Assembly (NCBI RefSeq): GCF_018873765.1
Contig: NC_057922.1
Span: 39,142,321-39,206,320 of the forward strand
Origin: Telopea speciosissima
Lineage: Eukaryota; Streptophyta; Magnoliopsida; Proteales; Proteaceae
DNA length: 64,000 nucleotides
Direction: 5' to 3'
The translations under genes were made by a program, and so were the position numbers. Shown piece after piece: positions 34,667-45,820 of the stretch. The notes beneath the pieces were generated by a model. That model searched no databases, had not been told where the DNA came from, and saw nothing but the letters and a program-made list of their open reading frames with translations. The stretch's first letter is position 1. Each line of letters opens with the position of its first letter.

Positions 34667-35476
34667 AGTGGTATCATGAGATTCGACAAGTCGTTGCAGG
34701 GTGTACACGGAGATTTGAGGAAAGAGCAGTGCATAAATAGAGAGAAAGTTCTCTATGGAAGTTCACAGATCGTTTACTCAAGAGAAGGAAGGGATCTTGT
34801 GATAGCGTGTGAAGAAGATGGAGCAAATTGTGTGATTTTTTTCCTCTTCTCTCATCATGCATAGTATGGTAGCAATGTAGCAAAGAAAAAGAGAAAGGTG
34901 CTTCGTATGAGTGAGAAGGAAGGGACAAAAAAATTAAACAGAAAGGGAGTTCATACGGAAGGGGAGATTTTGTACAAAGGAATTAAAAAAAAAGAAGAGA
35001 GAAACAGTGAGGAATTGAATAAGAAAGGAAAAATGAAGAGAAGTCTTCGTATGAAAGAAAAGGGAGCTTGCGCACAAAACAAGGAAATTGAAGAGTCAGT
35101 TCCTGTATGGAAAATCTGATTTCATACAGAGGGTGCGGTACAGGTTCTGTGTTCCTAAGGTATTTTGGCATTCTAGACTTGGTAGAAGGGACGAATCGAG
35201 CAAATTCTGCTCTGTTGGTGTAGATCGTGCGGGCTCGTATATAGATCAATGGTGATCAGGTTTGTTGAGGTTGATGGTGGGCACAGAAGGCACATATTGG
35301 GTAATCAGATGGTGGTGAAGGGTTCAAGGTTCTCCATGGAATGCTTCAATGGCCATAATGACTTCACCTTGTGGCAACAATAGGTGAAGAATATTCGTAT
35401 ACGGGAGGGAACAATCAAGGCTCTCAGGAAGAAATTAGAAAAGTTAGAGAAGATGAAGGAAGATGAGTGGTAAGAG

Positions 35477-36001
35477 TTGAGGGATCTAGCAAACAGCACG
35501 ATCCGGTTGTATCTTACCGATAATACTTTTCACGAGGTCATCGGGTTGGTGGATCTAGAGGAAGTCTGGGTAAAGCTATTGGGTAGGTATAGGTCATTGA
35601 CAAATCATTTATTTTTTAAGAAACAATTATTTGGCCTTCGGTTGTTAGAGGTAACTAAATTTGAGGTACACTTGAATGAATTCAACAGGATATTGATGGA
35701 ATTGTTGGCTCTAGATGTTAAGATTGAAGAGGACGACAAAGCACTTCTCCTTTTGGTTTCGCTGCCTCCTTTGTTTGATCACATTGTGACTATATTACTG
35801 TTTGATAAGGATACTCTCAAACTCAATGAGATTATGGTTCCTTTGCTGATGAATGAGACACGGCGAAAAATAGCGGTGAGGGGGAGTCAAAGGAGGGTAA
35901 TGCCTTGGTTACAAGAGGTGGTCAAGGAAGAGGCAATTAAAATGAGAGACTGGAAGAGTTTGGCAAGTACAAGGGCTCCAAGTCGAAAGGTCGCAAAATA
36001 A
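35477..36001 (+). pseudogene. Copia gag (UBN2-type) remnant
   Basis: 174 codons containing LADNTFHEV-like NTFHEVIGL, KKQLFGLRLLEV, LNEFNRILMELLALD, and a YLLxSLPPLFDH-like LLVSLPPLFDHIV. This is the UBN2/gag-polypeptide fold of Tnt1-like copia elements. A stop at 35472 separates it from the upstream part (FQGMLQWPQ-like region near 35340). After it, at about 36170-36362, is a short piece of the pre-integrase region (WILDFR..., ending RHVPDL). The rest of pol is absent. Confidence 0.75.
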
Positions 36002-36883
36002 CTTGTTATTACTGTGAGGAGGAAGATTGTAGAGAATTTGTCCTAGTAATAGGGAGGATAAAAGGAGAAAGAGGACACGGAGAATGGCGAGAAATCATCT
36101 AATGTTGCTGTTACAAAAGGATCTTGGAGTGATGGAGATGTTTATTTCACTACTTCTTTAAGTACGAAAAATTTCATATTGGATTTTAGATTCCGGTCTG
36201 TTCAGTCAGGGGTCAGTTTGCTACATATCATGCATGTGATAATGGTATTGTCAAAATGGCTAATAATGCTAAAAACCAGATTGCCGGGATTGAGACCTTA
36301 TGGATTCACATCTTTGATGGGATTGTACGAACTTTGTCTAGGGTTAGGCATGTTCCAGATCTAAGGAACTGATTTCATCAGGAACATTGGATTCAAGAGG
36401 TTCCAGATGCTCATCTGAAGGTGGAGTTCGAATGGTTTCAAGAGGGGCCATGGTTGTGATGCAGCCATGCAAGGACTTATGATTGAGAATCTGTACAGAC
36501 TTGTAGGGAGTGTTGAAACAGGTGGAGCTACCATTGGAACTCAAGCAAGTGGCATAGATGGACGACGAAGCTTGTAGATAATTCAGGCTATGAAAACATG
36601 ATGGTTTGGAAAGAAACGGGTCTCTTGTGTCAAATTTTGAGTGGAAGTGATATTTTTGAGCCACCTCACTTCGTGCGGCGGTGAGCTGTATGGGACACCC
36701 CAGGTGGGGGAGTGGGCCATGCCGGTTTGGGTATGGCGGACAAGCAAGTACCCCCTAGGCGGAGGTGTGGCTATACCGGTTTGGGTATGGTGGATAGGCA
36801 GAGAAAATGGTGGAGTTTACAAAAAACTAATATAACACCGGTCTTCTTTAGGTGGCTTGCAGAATCCAAGCCAAGGTGGAGAT

Positions 36884-37227
36884 TGTTGGTATTTTTATGT
36901 CTTGTATTCTGTTGTGGTCCACATAATTATCATTGGGCTTGTATATGTTTGGGTCCATTACATGTCATGCACAAAGATGTAATTGTGTGGGGATTAGGGT
37001 GTATAGGGTTTCCTATATATTCTCTGTGGGGGAAAACCCTAGACACATGCAAGGGAGATCACATTGTGAGATTGAGAGTGGCGTAGAGAGTTTTCTTTGA
37101 TTTAGTGAAAAATCTCTAGTTCTCTCGGGTGGATGTGGGCCTTTGTGCCAAACCATGTAAAATATCTCGTGTTGTGTGTGATTGTTTGTTTGGTTTCTTT
37201 CTCGTGGTTGTGCATTTGTCCCCAACA
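36884..37227 (+). repeat. 3' LTR of the deleted copia element
   Basis: 344 bp, direct repeat of 34328-34666 with many substitutions and small indels, suggesting an old insertion. Confidence 0.85.
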
Positions 37228-38832
37228 GTTGTAGGTCTTGGTTACAATAGAAAGCCCCTAAATTATCAGAGTCATCTGATGGACAGATCACATGTTACAA
37301 GTTCAAACCAGAATTAAGTAATTGCTAAATACTAATCCTACAGTACCAACCGATGGAAACCACAGTTTGTGTTGATGGAAGGGGCTGGTATTCTTCTTAT
37401 GATTTCAGAAAATCAGCAAGGGTTGATGGGTGGATGTGGTGCAACAGCTCATGAAAGAAATTAGTAACTTACGGACCATAGGCAGATCCAACCACTGGAT
37501 GTTGCTGAAATTGGTCTCGAGGGAGGAATCCAATGGTGCGACTTTTTTCTCAAAATATCAAACCAATCTGTTGGTTAATAGGGTTTGTAACCTGCTGCAG
37601 TAGAACTCCAATAAAGGGTGCCACAGGGATGGATGAAAAGTCTAATCTCAGCTCCTGTTATTGGATCGATGGGATACTCTTCAAGGGTTCAAACAGCAGC
37701 AACAGCAGTGTGGAAAGAGTGGCTTGATACAATGATACCTCCCTGATCAGACCTTGTAACAGTAGTGAAAATAGAAACTAAGAATGAAAAAGGATAGAAG
37801 AGGAGTTTGGAATTTGGATCCTCTGCACGCATGTTCTACCACCTGTCCCTGTTGCTTCTGTAATGGCCCTCTTCCATCTTTTAAATGGCAGCAGATGGGA
37901 CAGGTTTGGCACCTAACCAGAGGAACTCAACTCATACAAGAAAAGGGGAAGGAAAAGAGGGGATATAACCGAGGCCTCTCACCTATGGCCTTGGTCAGCT
38001 TCTTACTAACCCCAAAGGCTTCACACCTCTCAACTGCATCTCACAGCAACCATGGCAAAACCAAGCTTCATTCATTCATTAAAATCGTGGGGTGTAGGCC
38101 AATGACCCTTACAATGACTAGGTGCTTGTACCAAAGTCCATGGGCCTAAGTATGTGCCTGGTTCGTCTTATGCCTGCAACTATATTGCTTGCTGTATTTC
38201 TTTTCTCTGTCACATTCAATCTTATAAATCGAATGAACTGATGTTGAATTGTGTCTGGGTACTTATTCACTAATCAAGTAATGATTTGTATAATATCTAT
38301 CAACTTTGAATCTTATGAACCTCTGAACTTGGCAGCTATTCCTCTGCCTTGAAATACCCGTTATTTTTCTCCTCCTCATTTACTTCCCCAATTTCTGCCA
38401 TGGGGATATTCTGTCAGAATAATTTGAAGGAAAGAATAAAGTCATGGAAAATGTTTTCTTCTGTTTCTCTAGCAAAGAAAGTGAAAACTTAATCTTGGCT
38501 AATTGAGAGCATGCTTAACGTCTTTAGTGGTTGAATTAGATTATTTGGTGCACTTCTAATTATTTTAAGTTTGTGTGGAAAGAGTCAATTTCTTAATGAT
38601 ATGACCAATAGGTAAATCCCTAAATGATGACAGGTTCCTGGATCCATAGAACATTAAGCGATGAACTAGTTATTAGTTTTATGGATCATACTATTGGCTG
38701 GTCCTCCCCCCATCCCCACCCCTTCTTTTTCTCTCTTCTAGCCCTGCACTAAGGTGGTCAAGAAATTTGTTGTGATTGATCTATTGAAGCTGATATATTT
38801 GTACATTTTTTCCCCCTTCTGGGTTCTTGCAG
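37228..38832. other. Intergenic stretch without recognised genes
   Basis: No conserved reading frame. The roughly 120-codon plus frame at 37784-38149 has no recognisable motif and is probably chance. Confidence 0.35.
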
Positions 38833-38904
38833 GATTACAATGAGAATAGAGGACCTTTTCGCTATGACATGACAAAGCGTCTACACTCAACTGGACTCTG
38901 GTAA
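38833..38904 (+). other. Possible orphan terminal exon (23 codons plus stop)
   Basis: A strong polypyrimidine-CAG acceptor (TTCTGGGTTCTTGCAG) is followed by 23 protein-like codons: acidic start DYNENRGPF, basic KRLHSTGLW end, then TAA. Upstream exons were not found in the preceding kilobases. It may be the end of a gene whose other exons are far away or disrupted by elements, a captured exon, or chance. I do not recognise the protein. Confidence 0.25.
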
Positions 38905-40671
38905 CGAGGATAACAGTGTCAAGTTATTTAAGATTGAGGTATTGGCCATTGTGTTCCCAACTGACTTGCCTTCATGGTCATTGGTGCAAGGGTCATCCTC
39001 GATAGAGAGGAAAGAAGGCACAGGGATGTCCACAGCATACGACACTTTGTATTCTTGGATATGGAAACACTGCCTCATAACCTAGAACTTGGAATGGAAC
39101 TGATGAAAGTGCATTCTAAGTAAATGAAAATTTATCTAGTAGTGGAACTGGAATTTGTAGAGCTTATTTCACTCGAGCCTTCTAGAAGTGCACTTCTAGT
39201 AAACATGGGTGGCAAATTTGGCAACACATTGTATGAAAAGTATGGTCCATCGACTGATAAGTTTTGTTAAGTATCTCCATCCTGGATTGTTCTTATGGAG
39301 TTAAGGGGAGAGCGTGACATGTTTAATCTTGAACAGGTTTTTTGTTTGCACCAGTAAAGAGAGAGGTTAATTGCAGCTAGTAGATAAGGTTAGGTTGTTT
39401 GTTCCGAGGATTTAAAACTCATTATCACAGGTTGGATCTTTCACTGTTGGCTCCTAAACAAAATGGCCAATCTGACTCCTATTGGTTGATATTGAAGTAA
39501 AAATTGATTACTCTGCAAGTATTGGATGGATCAATATCAGCCAATATGCTTGAATTTTGCAACCATGGTTTGGATTCTCTCCAATGCCTTCAAAGAGGCT
39601 TATAGAAGATGGCTTCTTTCTGAATGGAAACTCTGTTAAGGTGATAGTTTCTCATTTTGAATGATGAGTTCATATGTTGGATTCCGAATGGACTTCAATT
39701 CTGATTCTTGCTGATCTGAGTCGGTCAAGTCATATTGGATTCTAGGGTTCAAGTTGATTCTGACCGAATCGGAATTGACAAGACTCATACCATTCCAGAT
39801 TCTGCTTGCTTGAAGTTTGGCATTAAGTAGGTATTTCCTTAAATAATTTTTGATTGGGGAGAGTTCGGATGGATTCCATCTGAACGGATGTGACCTGTTC
39901 TCGTACGTGAACGTACGGGGAGGGGGAGTTACACCTCAGGTGTTGCAATAAAAGCTGACCCTGTAGTACTAGGATCTGCTTATAAGAAAACTAGGGATCT
40001 AAATTGATTCCTCCATTCAACAGTGGAAGGGTTTTAACTAGGCAGTAATATAACTTAAAGGAGTTGTGATCATTTGTAAGTTTTTAGTCAAATCCAACAC
40101 TTCCACGTGTATAGGAGAAATTTTTTCATAATTGTTTGAAAATTATAGGTCTACTCGGAAGAACAAGAAAAGCCACCAAACATGATGATAAATGTGTTAG
40201 GACAAAACCTAACTTGACATGAGCCTTATGTTGGAACTCTATCTAATTTAACAATTACCACCAAATGATTAATCTACGTGGCAAAATAAGGCAATTGTCT
40301 CAGATGGTCTGGACTGCTTATCTAGGTTTTCTATTCCCTTTTTTTCTTTGGGGGGGGGGGGGGGAGAGGTGGTAATTGCCTAGATTTACAAGGTATAACT
40401 CAACATTATTCTAACTAACTGGGTCGGCTAGGATCCTTGTCCTCCAATAAGCTCTATTCGAAGTGTGGAATCCGTGTAAAAGGATTTCACCTTTTTTGTT
40501 TTTTCTAGGTGCTGAGTGCTAACTTGATGCTCCAATCCTCCTCTTATATCTGGGCTTGAGACTGGCAACAAACATTGACGAATTTTGCCAAGATCTACGA
40601 GATAAGAAATGTAATTACAAAACAATTAGGTTTGATTTATTTGTACACCTACTTATTTTGTAATTAATTTT
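38905..40671. other. Intergenic stretch without recognised genes
   Basis: Contains GATTC/GAATC-rich low-complexity sequence near 39660-39800 and a 15-base G run at 40350-40364. No genes recognised. Confidence 0.4.
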
Positions 40672-40850
40672 TGGGTAAGATATACTAACTGGTCGCGTTT
40701 GGCCCCTGCACCTGCGCGAGTGCCAATGAGAGTGCATATGGGCATTAACAGGGATGAAAATTTTTAATTCATAATGGGTGGCGTGGTAATTTTGCGCACT
40801 CCGCTGTTTGGATGTAGGGGCCACACAACTAGATAGCATTCTTTTTCCCA
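40672..40850. mobile_element. MITE family A, copy 2
   Basis: Left end GGTAAGATATACTAACTGGTCGCG; right end reversed GGGAAAAAGAATGCTATCTAG. The core has GCCAATGAGAGTGC, GGGCATTAACAGGGATG and GGTAATTTTGCGCACTC. Confidence 0.65.
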
Positions 40851-40860
40851 TTTTTTTTTA

Positions 40861-41570
40861 GGGCAACAGATCAATGTTTGGTTGTGTAGCCCCTGTAGTA
40901 GTCAATGGCCAATGGGAGCGCACATAGAGGCATCAACATAGATGGGATTTTTTATTTCATGGGTAAGGGTGTAATGCAGTTTGGAACCAAGTATTCAGTT
41001 TGGTTCCGGTTTCGGTTCTAGGGAGTGTTGGTATGATCCGGAACCGTACTCAGCCCCACCTTGGTTATGAAAAGCGGTACCTGCTCCATACCTGTTCGAT
41101 TCTAGTTCCTATTTGGTTGGTTCTGATTCCTATACTCAATCTATACTATATATAGTATAATGCTATAATATTATACTATAATATGATAGTATTATAAAAT
41201 ATAATACTAATATTAGTAATAATATATTAGTATTATAGTGTTTTAATATACTATAAATATGTTAGTATTATAATTAATATACTAAAATAACTTGGTACCC
41301 AAATTCAGTTCGGTTTTGATATCCACATTCTGTTCCCAGGTTGGAAACAGATCCGAATCGAACTGAGCTTAGTTCCAACATCCTAGTCCTGAATGATAAC
41401 CAAATTCCATTCGTTTCAGTTTGATTCTGATTATTCGATCCGGATCCGGATTCGGTTTTGGATTCCAATTCTAATTTTGACACCCTTATGCATGGGGATG
41501 GGATGGGAATTTTGCACACTCATGTCTCTAGGTGCAAGAGCTATGCGACTATGCATCATTCTTTTTCCCA
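40861..41570. mobile_element. MITE family A, copy 3, split by a hAT element
   Basis: The left half (GCCAATGGGAGCGCACATAG, GGCATCAACATAGATGGG) ends at 40963. The right half (GATGGGAATTTTGCACACTC, GTCTCTAGGTGCAAGAGC, ATCATTCTTTTTCCCA) resumes at 41489. Together they match the uninterrupted copies. Confidence 0.65.
40964..41488. mobile_element. Non-autonomous hAT-like element inside MITE family A
   Basis: 525 bp with ends TAAGGGTGTAATG and, reversed, TAAGGGTGTCAAA. Flanking 8-mers TTCATGGG (40956-40963) and TGCATGGG (41489-41496) differ at one base. The interior is rich in GGTTC/GAACC motifs and has an AT dinucleotide-rich block at about 41136-41285. Confidence 0.7.
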
Positions 41571-44500
41571 TTTTTTTATTTTGTAGATTTAAGAAATTGT
41601 CCCTGTTTTTTCTTCTTCAAATCGGACACGGCATGGCACATTGAGACCCTTTACCGTATGTCAAGCATGGTTTGAGGAATCGGAATCAAATCCCTAATTC
41701 CAGTCGAATAGGAATTTTGATTTCGATTAATTAAAATCGGTTGATTCGTACTTGATTTCTAAAGTTCAGTTTTGCCCTTGTTAATTTTTTTTAAACCATT
41801 TTTCCCTCAATATGGTTTGAGACATTGCACCGGTATGAGTATCGAACCAAAGTTACGTATCAACCGATAAGATATGAATACTCTTGATTTTTTGTTTTGT
41901 GTGGATAAAACAAATCTCTTGATGGCAAGGGATAGAAAATTGTATGGTTTCACTTTAATTTCCTTCAAGGCCTCTTAAGAACAGATTTTTATCTATCTTT
42001 AGATACACTTTAAATGTGCACCGGCTAGTACACCACACTTGAAAGGATAAAAATTCCTTAAGAAAAGACTCAAAAACTCTTTACAATCCTATATATTAGG
42101 CATTTGTTGGCTCGGTAGTCAAATTTTGTGGCATCACTTTATGTCGATTCAGATTGAAATTGCTTCCTCACTGAGATAAGTAAAAAAAAAAAAAAAAGTA
42201 GAAAATTCGATTTTTGGGCAATTTTGAATATTTGATTCAACAACAAAATCAAATCATGATCCTTGTGGGCCACATGATAGGAGATAAAGACTTGAAATTT
42301 GACCCTTTACGAATGTTGGTGTCATAGTAGTATCTTAATCAGCTGATCAATGTGGATCTAAGTGGTGGACCAAAAAGTCAGCTATCCCTATTACAATTAT
42401 GAAAGTGGTTTGATTGGATGGACCTCCGTCATTAAAACCATGGAGGGTACAAATTATCTTTCACATAATAAGTTCGAATACTCTACCTTTAAAAAATAGG
42501 GGATCGGTGTCCTCTGTGGGGAGTGTGGCTCTTCTGTGTGAGATCAATGAAAATATATGTGTGGACATCAATACATCATGGGGTGGGCGGTCATTTTGCC
42601 TCCACTCTGCGTCTCGATCGTACACTATCTTCACAAAAAACTTTTTCAACAAAAAATAAAATAAAATTGGAATAAGGTTCAAAACTTTGGGATAGATTAT
42701 GATTTAAAAACCGGAATCAAAATCAAAATCAAGATCAGGATCGGCATTTTAGAATCAATGAAAATCGGCAAAAAACCTCTTAAATCCTAGTTTCCATTCA
42801 AGATCGATCCAATCTTGATCAGTTAGAAATCGAGATTAACCTCTATCGATTCTGATTTAGAATCCAGATCAGCACGAATCGGCTAATCCAATTTGATTTT
42901 TTCAAAGCCAGAGATAGATAGACCCCAAAACTAAAAGTATGTCAAATGTCAACCCAAACAAATTATCCAAATGGCTAAACAAAACTTTTAAAAAATCAAT
43001 TAATAAACAAAAAAGAGAGGTATAGGTGAAAATACAAATTTGTTTTTATTTAAAAAAATTAGGCATTCGTTGATTTGGTTTATGATTTTAGATGTAAGCA
43101 ATCTATACCAGGGTTCTTATACTTGGTTTTGATACTGGTATTGATCAGTGTCAAAATTGAGATATGGTCGAAACTAGTCGAAACCAAGGATTTTTTTTCC
43201 CAGCCAACTCGAATTAGTTGTTTCAAGGTCCAGAAATGTTTTGTTTTTTTATCTGATGTTTTCTATATAACCTATTTTTGACATTATAAACACAATGCAT
43301 GAACTATTTTCACAAAAAAAAAATAAAAAATTCAAAATGGTACTCGTTGTCTTTTACCCAAGTTTACTAGTGTACGCTGAATGATTTTGTACAGTTGTCT
43401 AGAGTGACACTTTTTATGCCAATTACACAGTGGACTAAGAATTATAATTATAAAGATCGACACTTATTTATGCCAAATATCATTTAAGTATATGAATTTT
43501 ATTTATCCAAGATATTATTTATAAATAACCAAATACATCCTATTTGAATCCAATAAAAATAATTTAAAAAAAAATCAAATTTCAAAAGATAAAAAATCAC
43601 CTCCTCAATTCAAGAACAAAAACTGAATTTTTGGTGGTAGATACAATTTACAACTTTTAAATACTGGGGTTTTTATCAAATCTATAAATTTTACAATTCT
43701 TAATATGATAAAACATTGCTAAAAACCAAAAGTACCGTAAAATATTCATTCGTTTTGATATGTAAAAAAGATTTTCATTAAGAACAATTTTGAAAACATT
43801 CGCGCACATCAACTAAGGTTTGATTGAAACATAATTCCTTCAATATAAATCATATTTAAACAATCTTGAATTTATTTGGAAAGCTTTCCAAACAAATCAT
43901 AAAAATTTATAGGGTTAGGGCATATTTGGGTGGATTCTTTCTGATTTCTAGCGATGTGCGACCAATTTTGGATCCCGGATTTTTAAATCCTCTCTATGAA
44001 TCAAGGATTTCAAAACATTATTCTTTCAAAACAAAAATTGGATGATGCCTATACCTAAAACTGTTCCCATGAATCCTCAAATTGAAATAAGAACTGTAAA
44101 TTTACTTGAATCTGACAGTATAAAGAATTGATTCCATCTCTCCCTAGGGAAGAACGATTGCACTGTGCAGACTTCTGCATCAGAGATGACTCTATTTGGG
44201 AGAGAGAGAGAAGCGTGGAAAAAAAGGAAAAAATAAAAGTAAATAGAGAGATAGAGAGAGACTGTAATCGTTCTTTCACACCTATGGAATCCAGCTGATC
44301 GTCGCTGTAATTGTTGAAATTTTGGAGTCCAACCCCACTACATCTATTATTGTTTTCTTTCGCAATTTGAAAAATTTTGAAGTAAGAAAAGGAGGAGAGA
44401 GAGAGAGAAAGGGCACAGAAAGAGCTTAGCCACCGACAATCGATTCATTCTACTGTTTTATATTTAATTAAGAATTGGATTGGGGAAAAAGAAAAAGAAA

Positions 44501-44736
44501 TGAACAAAGAAAACCACCTTTTCAATTATTACAAGATTTGACTTTTATAAATTGGACTATATTTACCAAAATGGAATACCACATGCATAAATCCGGTTAG
44601 TTTAGCTACAGTGCGAGAGAATTGAGAACTGAACACAGACGGAGGAGTCCCATCTCCATTAGTCCTTCCATGAGCTCATCATCTCTTCGATCTGAAAAAA
44701 AGAAAGAAAGAAAGATAGAAAGGGGAGAAAAGATCT

Positions 44737-44779
<43 letters not shown>

Positions 44780-44794
44780 TCTACTCTACTTGCT
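41571..44794. other. AT-rich intergenic stretch
   Basis: A probable degenerate family A MITE lies near 42490-42660 (ACATCAATACATCATGGGG, GGTCATTTTGCC, CTGCGTCTCG). Several GATTC/AATCG-rich low-complexity blocks lie near 41690-41760 and 42700-42890. No genes recognised. GA/TC-rich tracts occur near 44195-44265 and 44395-44420. Confidence 0.4.
44744..44778. repeat. (CT)n microsatellite
   Basis: About 17 CT units, 16 bp downstream of the stop codon of the minus-strand small membrane protein gene, so probably in its 3' UTR as (GA)n. Confidence 0.9.
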
Positions 44795-45154
44795 TTACTC
44801 ACCATCATCGTCGGATCCGAATAATGAGACGCGGTTGTAGAGGAGGAAGATGAGGAGAATGAGGAATAGAGCCACACCAACAGGGGATCCGCTAAGGCGG
44901 TGGATTGAATCAGGTTCGCCAGTAGAGAATATGCCTGATAGTACTGACCCTCGATCTGAAGACAAGAACTGTATAACGAGCAGGAGAACGATGGGGACGA
45001 GGAGAAGACCCATGGGAGTGAGAAGCTCCGCGATCGCTCCAGTAATGGCTTCTCCCTGCTCTCCCACCAGCATTGGCACTCCCACCACTATCCCCACCAC
45101 CACTGCTAGTAGCACTCCGTGCGGCGGCGCCGCTGCTCCCCTTCCTTCTATCAT
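44795..45154 (-). CDS. Small plant-conserved three-helix membrane protein (119 aa)
   Basis: A single-exon protein of 119 aa. It has a short hydrophilic N-terminus (MIEGRGAAAPPHG) and helix 1 at about 13-31 (VLLAVVVGIVVGVPMLV). A conserved-looking GEQGEAITGAIAELLTP linker precedes helix 2 at about 46-64. A loop with FLSSDRGSVLSGIFSTGEP and SIHRLSGSP leads to helix 3 at about 92-107, and the tail is acidic (GSDDDGE). I recognise this as a widespread uncharacterised plant family; its function is unknown to me. The frame stays open to an upstream ATG at 45280, but a TATA-like TTTATATG on the minus strand at about 45228-45236 lies between the two, and family members start at MIEG-type residues, so 45154 is chosen. 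A Pack-MULE begins 0.7 kb upstream. Confidence 0.8.
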   Translation of the reverse strand: MIEGRGAAAPPHGVLLAVVVGIVVGVPMLVGEQGEAITGAIAELLTPMGLLLVPIVLLLVIQFLSSDRGSVLSGIFSTGEPDSIHRLSGSPVGVALFLILLIFLLYNRVSLFGSDDDGE

Positions 45155-45224
45155 CTTCTGCTTCTCCTCTCTCTCTGGTGTGTTTTCTGTTCGCTTCTCG
45201 TCCTCTGTGAATGGCTCTGTTCTT

Positions 45225-45240
45225 AAAACTACATATAAAG
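45225..45240 (-). promoter_or_regulatory. TATA-like box of the small membrane protein gene
   Basis: The minus strand reads CTTTATATGTAG about 75-85 bp upstream of the chosen ATG, a plausible distance for a TATA box with a short leader. Confidence 0.4.
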
Positions 45241-45820
45241 ACGCGTTTCTCTCCTTAACTATATTTCCTCGCATCTTCATCTTAATTGGCCCAAAAAAGA
45301 GGGCAGAGACTACGAATCGAACGAACGAAAGTCATTGGTACGTGGGCCCCAACGATCTGAATTAATGGTTAAGATCAAGCCTAAGTAGAAGCTCTACCCC
45401 ACCAGGCCCGTACTTGTGGTTTCGGTATAGTTGAGCAGGTATAACAAAGAAGACGCGTGGCAGTTACCTACTAGCTGGGCCTGGGCCCCACCAAGCGACA
45501 TGTGCATGTGCGAGCTACACTACACTCTAGGTTCCTTGAATTTTACATTTTTACCTCAGTTAAAAAAACAAACAAAAAAGGGGTTCGTTGATTTCAAATT
45601 TCTATGAGAGGGATCGGTGGCCGATACCGATACAGATATTGATCTGGACGATTTAACACTCAATTTTAATAAAAAAAAATTCATTTTCTGGACAGTTTCA
45701 CCTATACCGGATCGGCCAAGTATAGGTATTGGGCATCGAGGGGCATTATATGGTTATCCCGATACACCCGATACCGATTCTTTTCTTATCTCACTTCCCG
45801 GTGGTCTGTAATTAAAAGAA

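Larger units (their letters stand above)
34328..37227 (+). mobile_element. Internally deleted Ty1/copia element with paired LTRs
   Basis: LTRs at 34328-34666 and 36884-37227 start TGTT(A/G)G and end CCCCAACA. Flanking 5-mers are GTAGT and GTTGT (one mismatch). After the 5' LTR comes TGGTATCATGAG, a Met-tRNA primer site. GGTGGAGAT precedes the 3' LTR. The interior keeps gag but almost none of integrase, RT or RNase H. It is therefore non-autonomous. Confidence 0.85.

Noticed and set aside
34674-35119. Short frames just after the 5' LTR of the deleted copia element
   Set aside because: Lysine/glutamate-rich low complexity in the leader region; no gag motif until about 35340.
37784-38149. 121-codon plus-strand frame
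   Set aside because: No recognisable motif, no splice context, sits in TE-rich DNA; probably chance.
45155-45280. Upstream 42-codon extension of the small membrane protein
   Set aside because: A TATA-like box lies inside it and the extension lacks the family's character; the inner ATG at 45154 is preferred.
44850-45365. 171-codon plus-strand frame opposite the membrane protein gene
   Set aside because: Shadow of the real minus-strand gene; arginine/serine/threonine-rich composition typical of an antisense frame.
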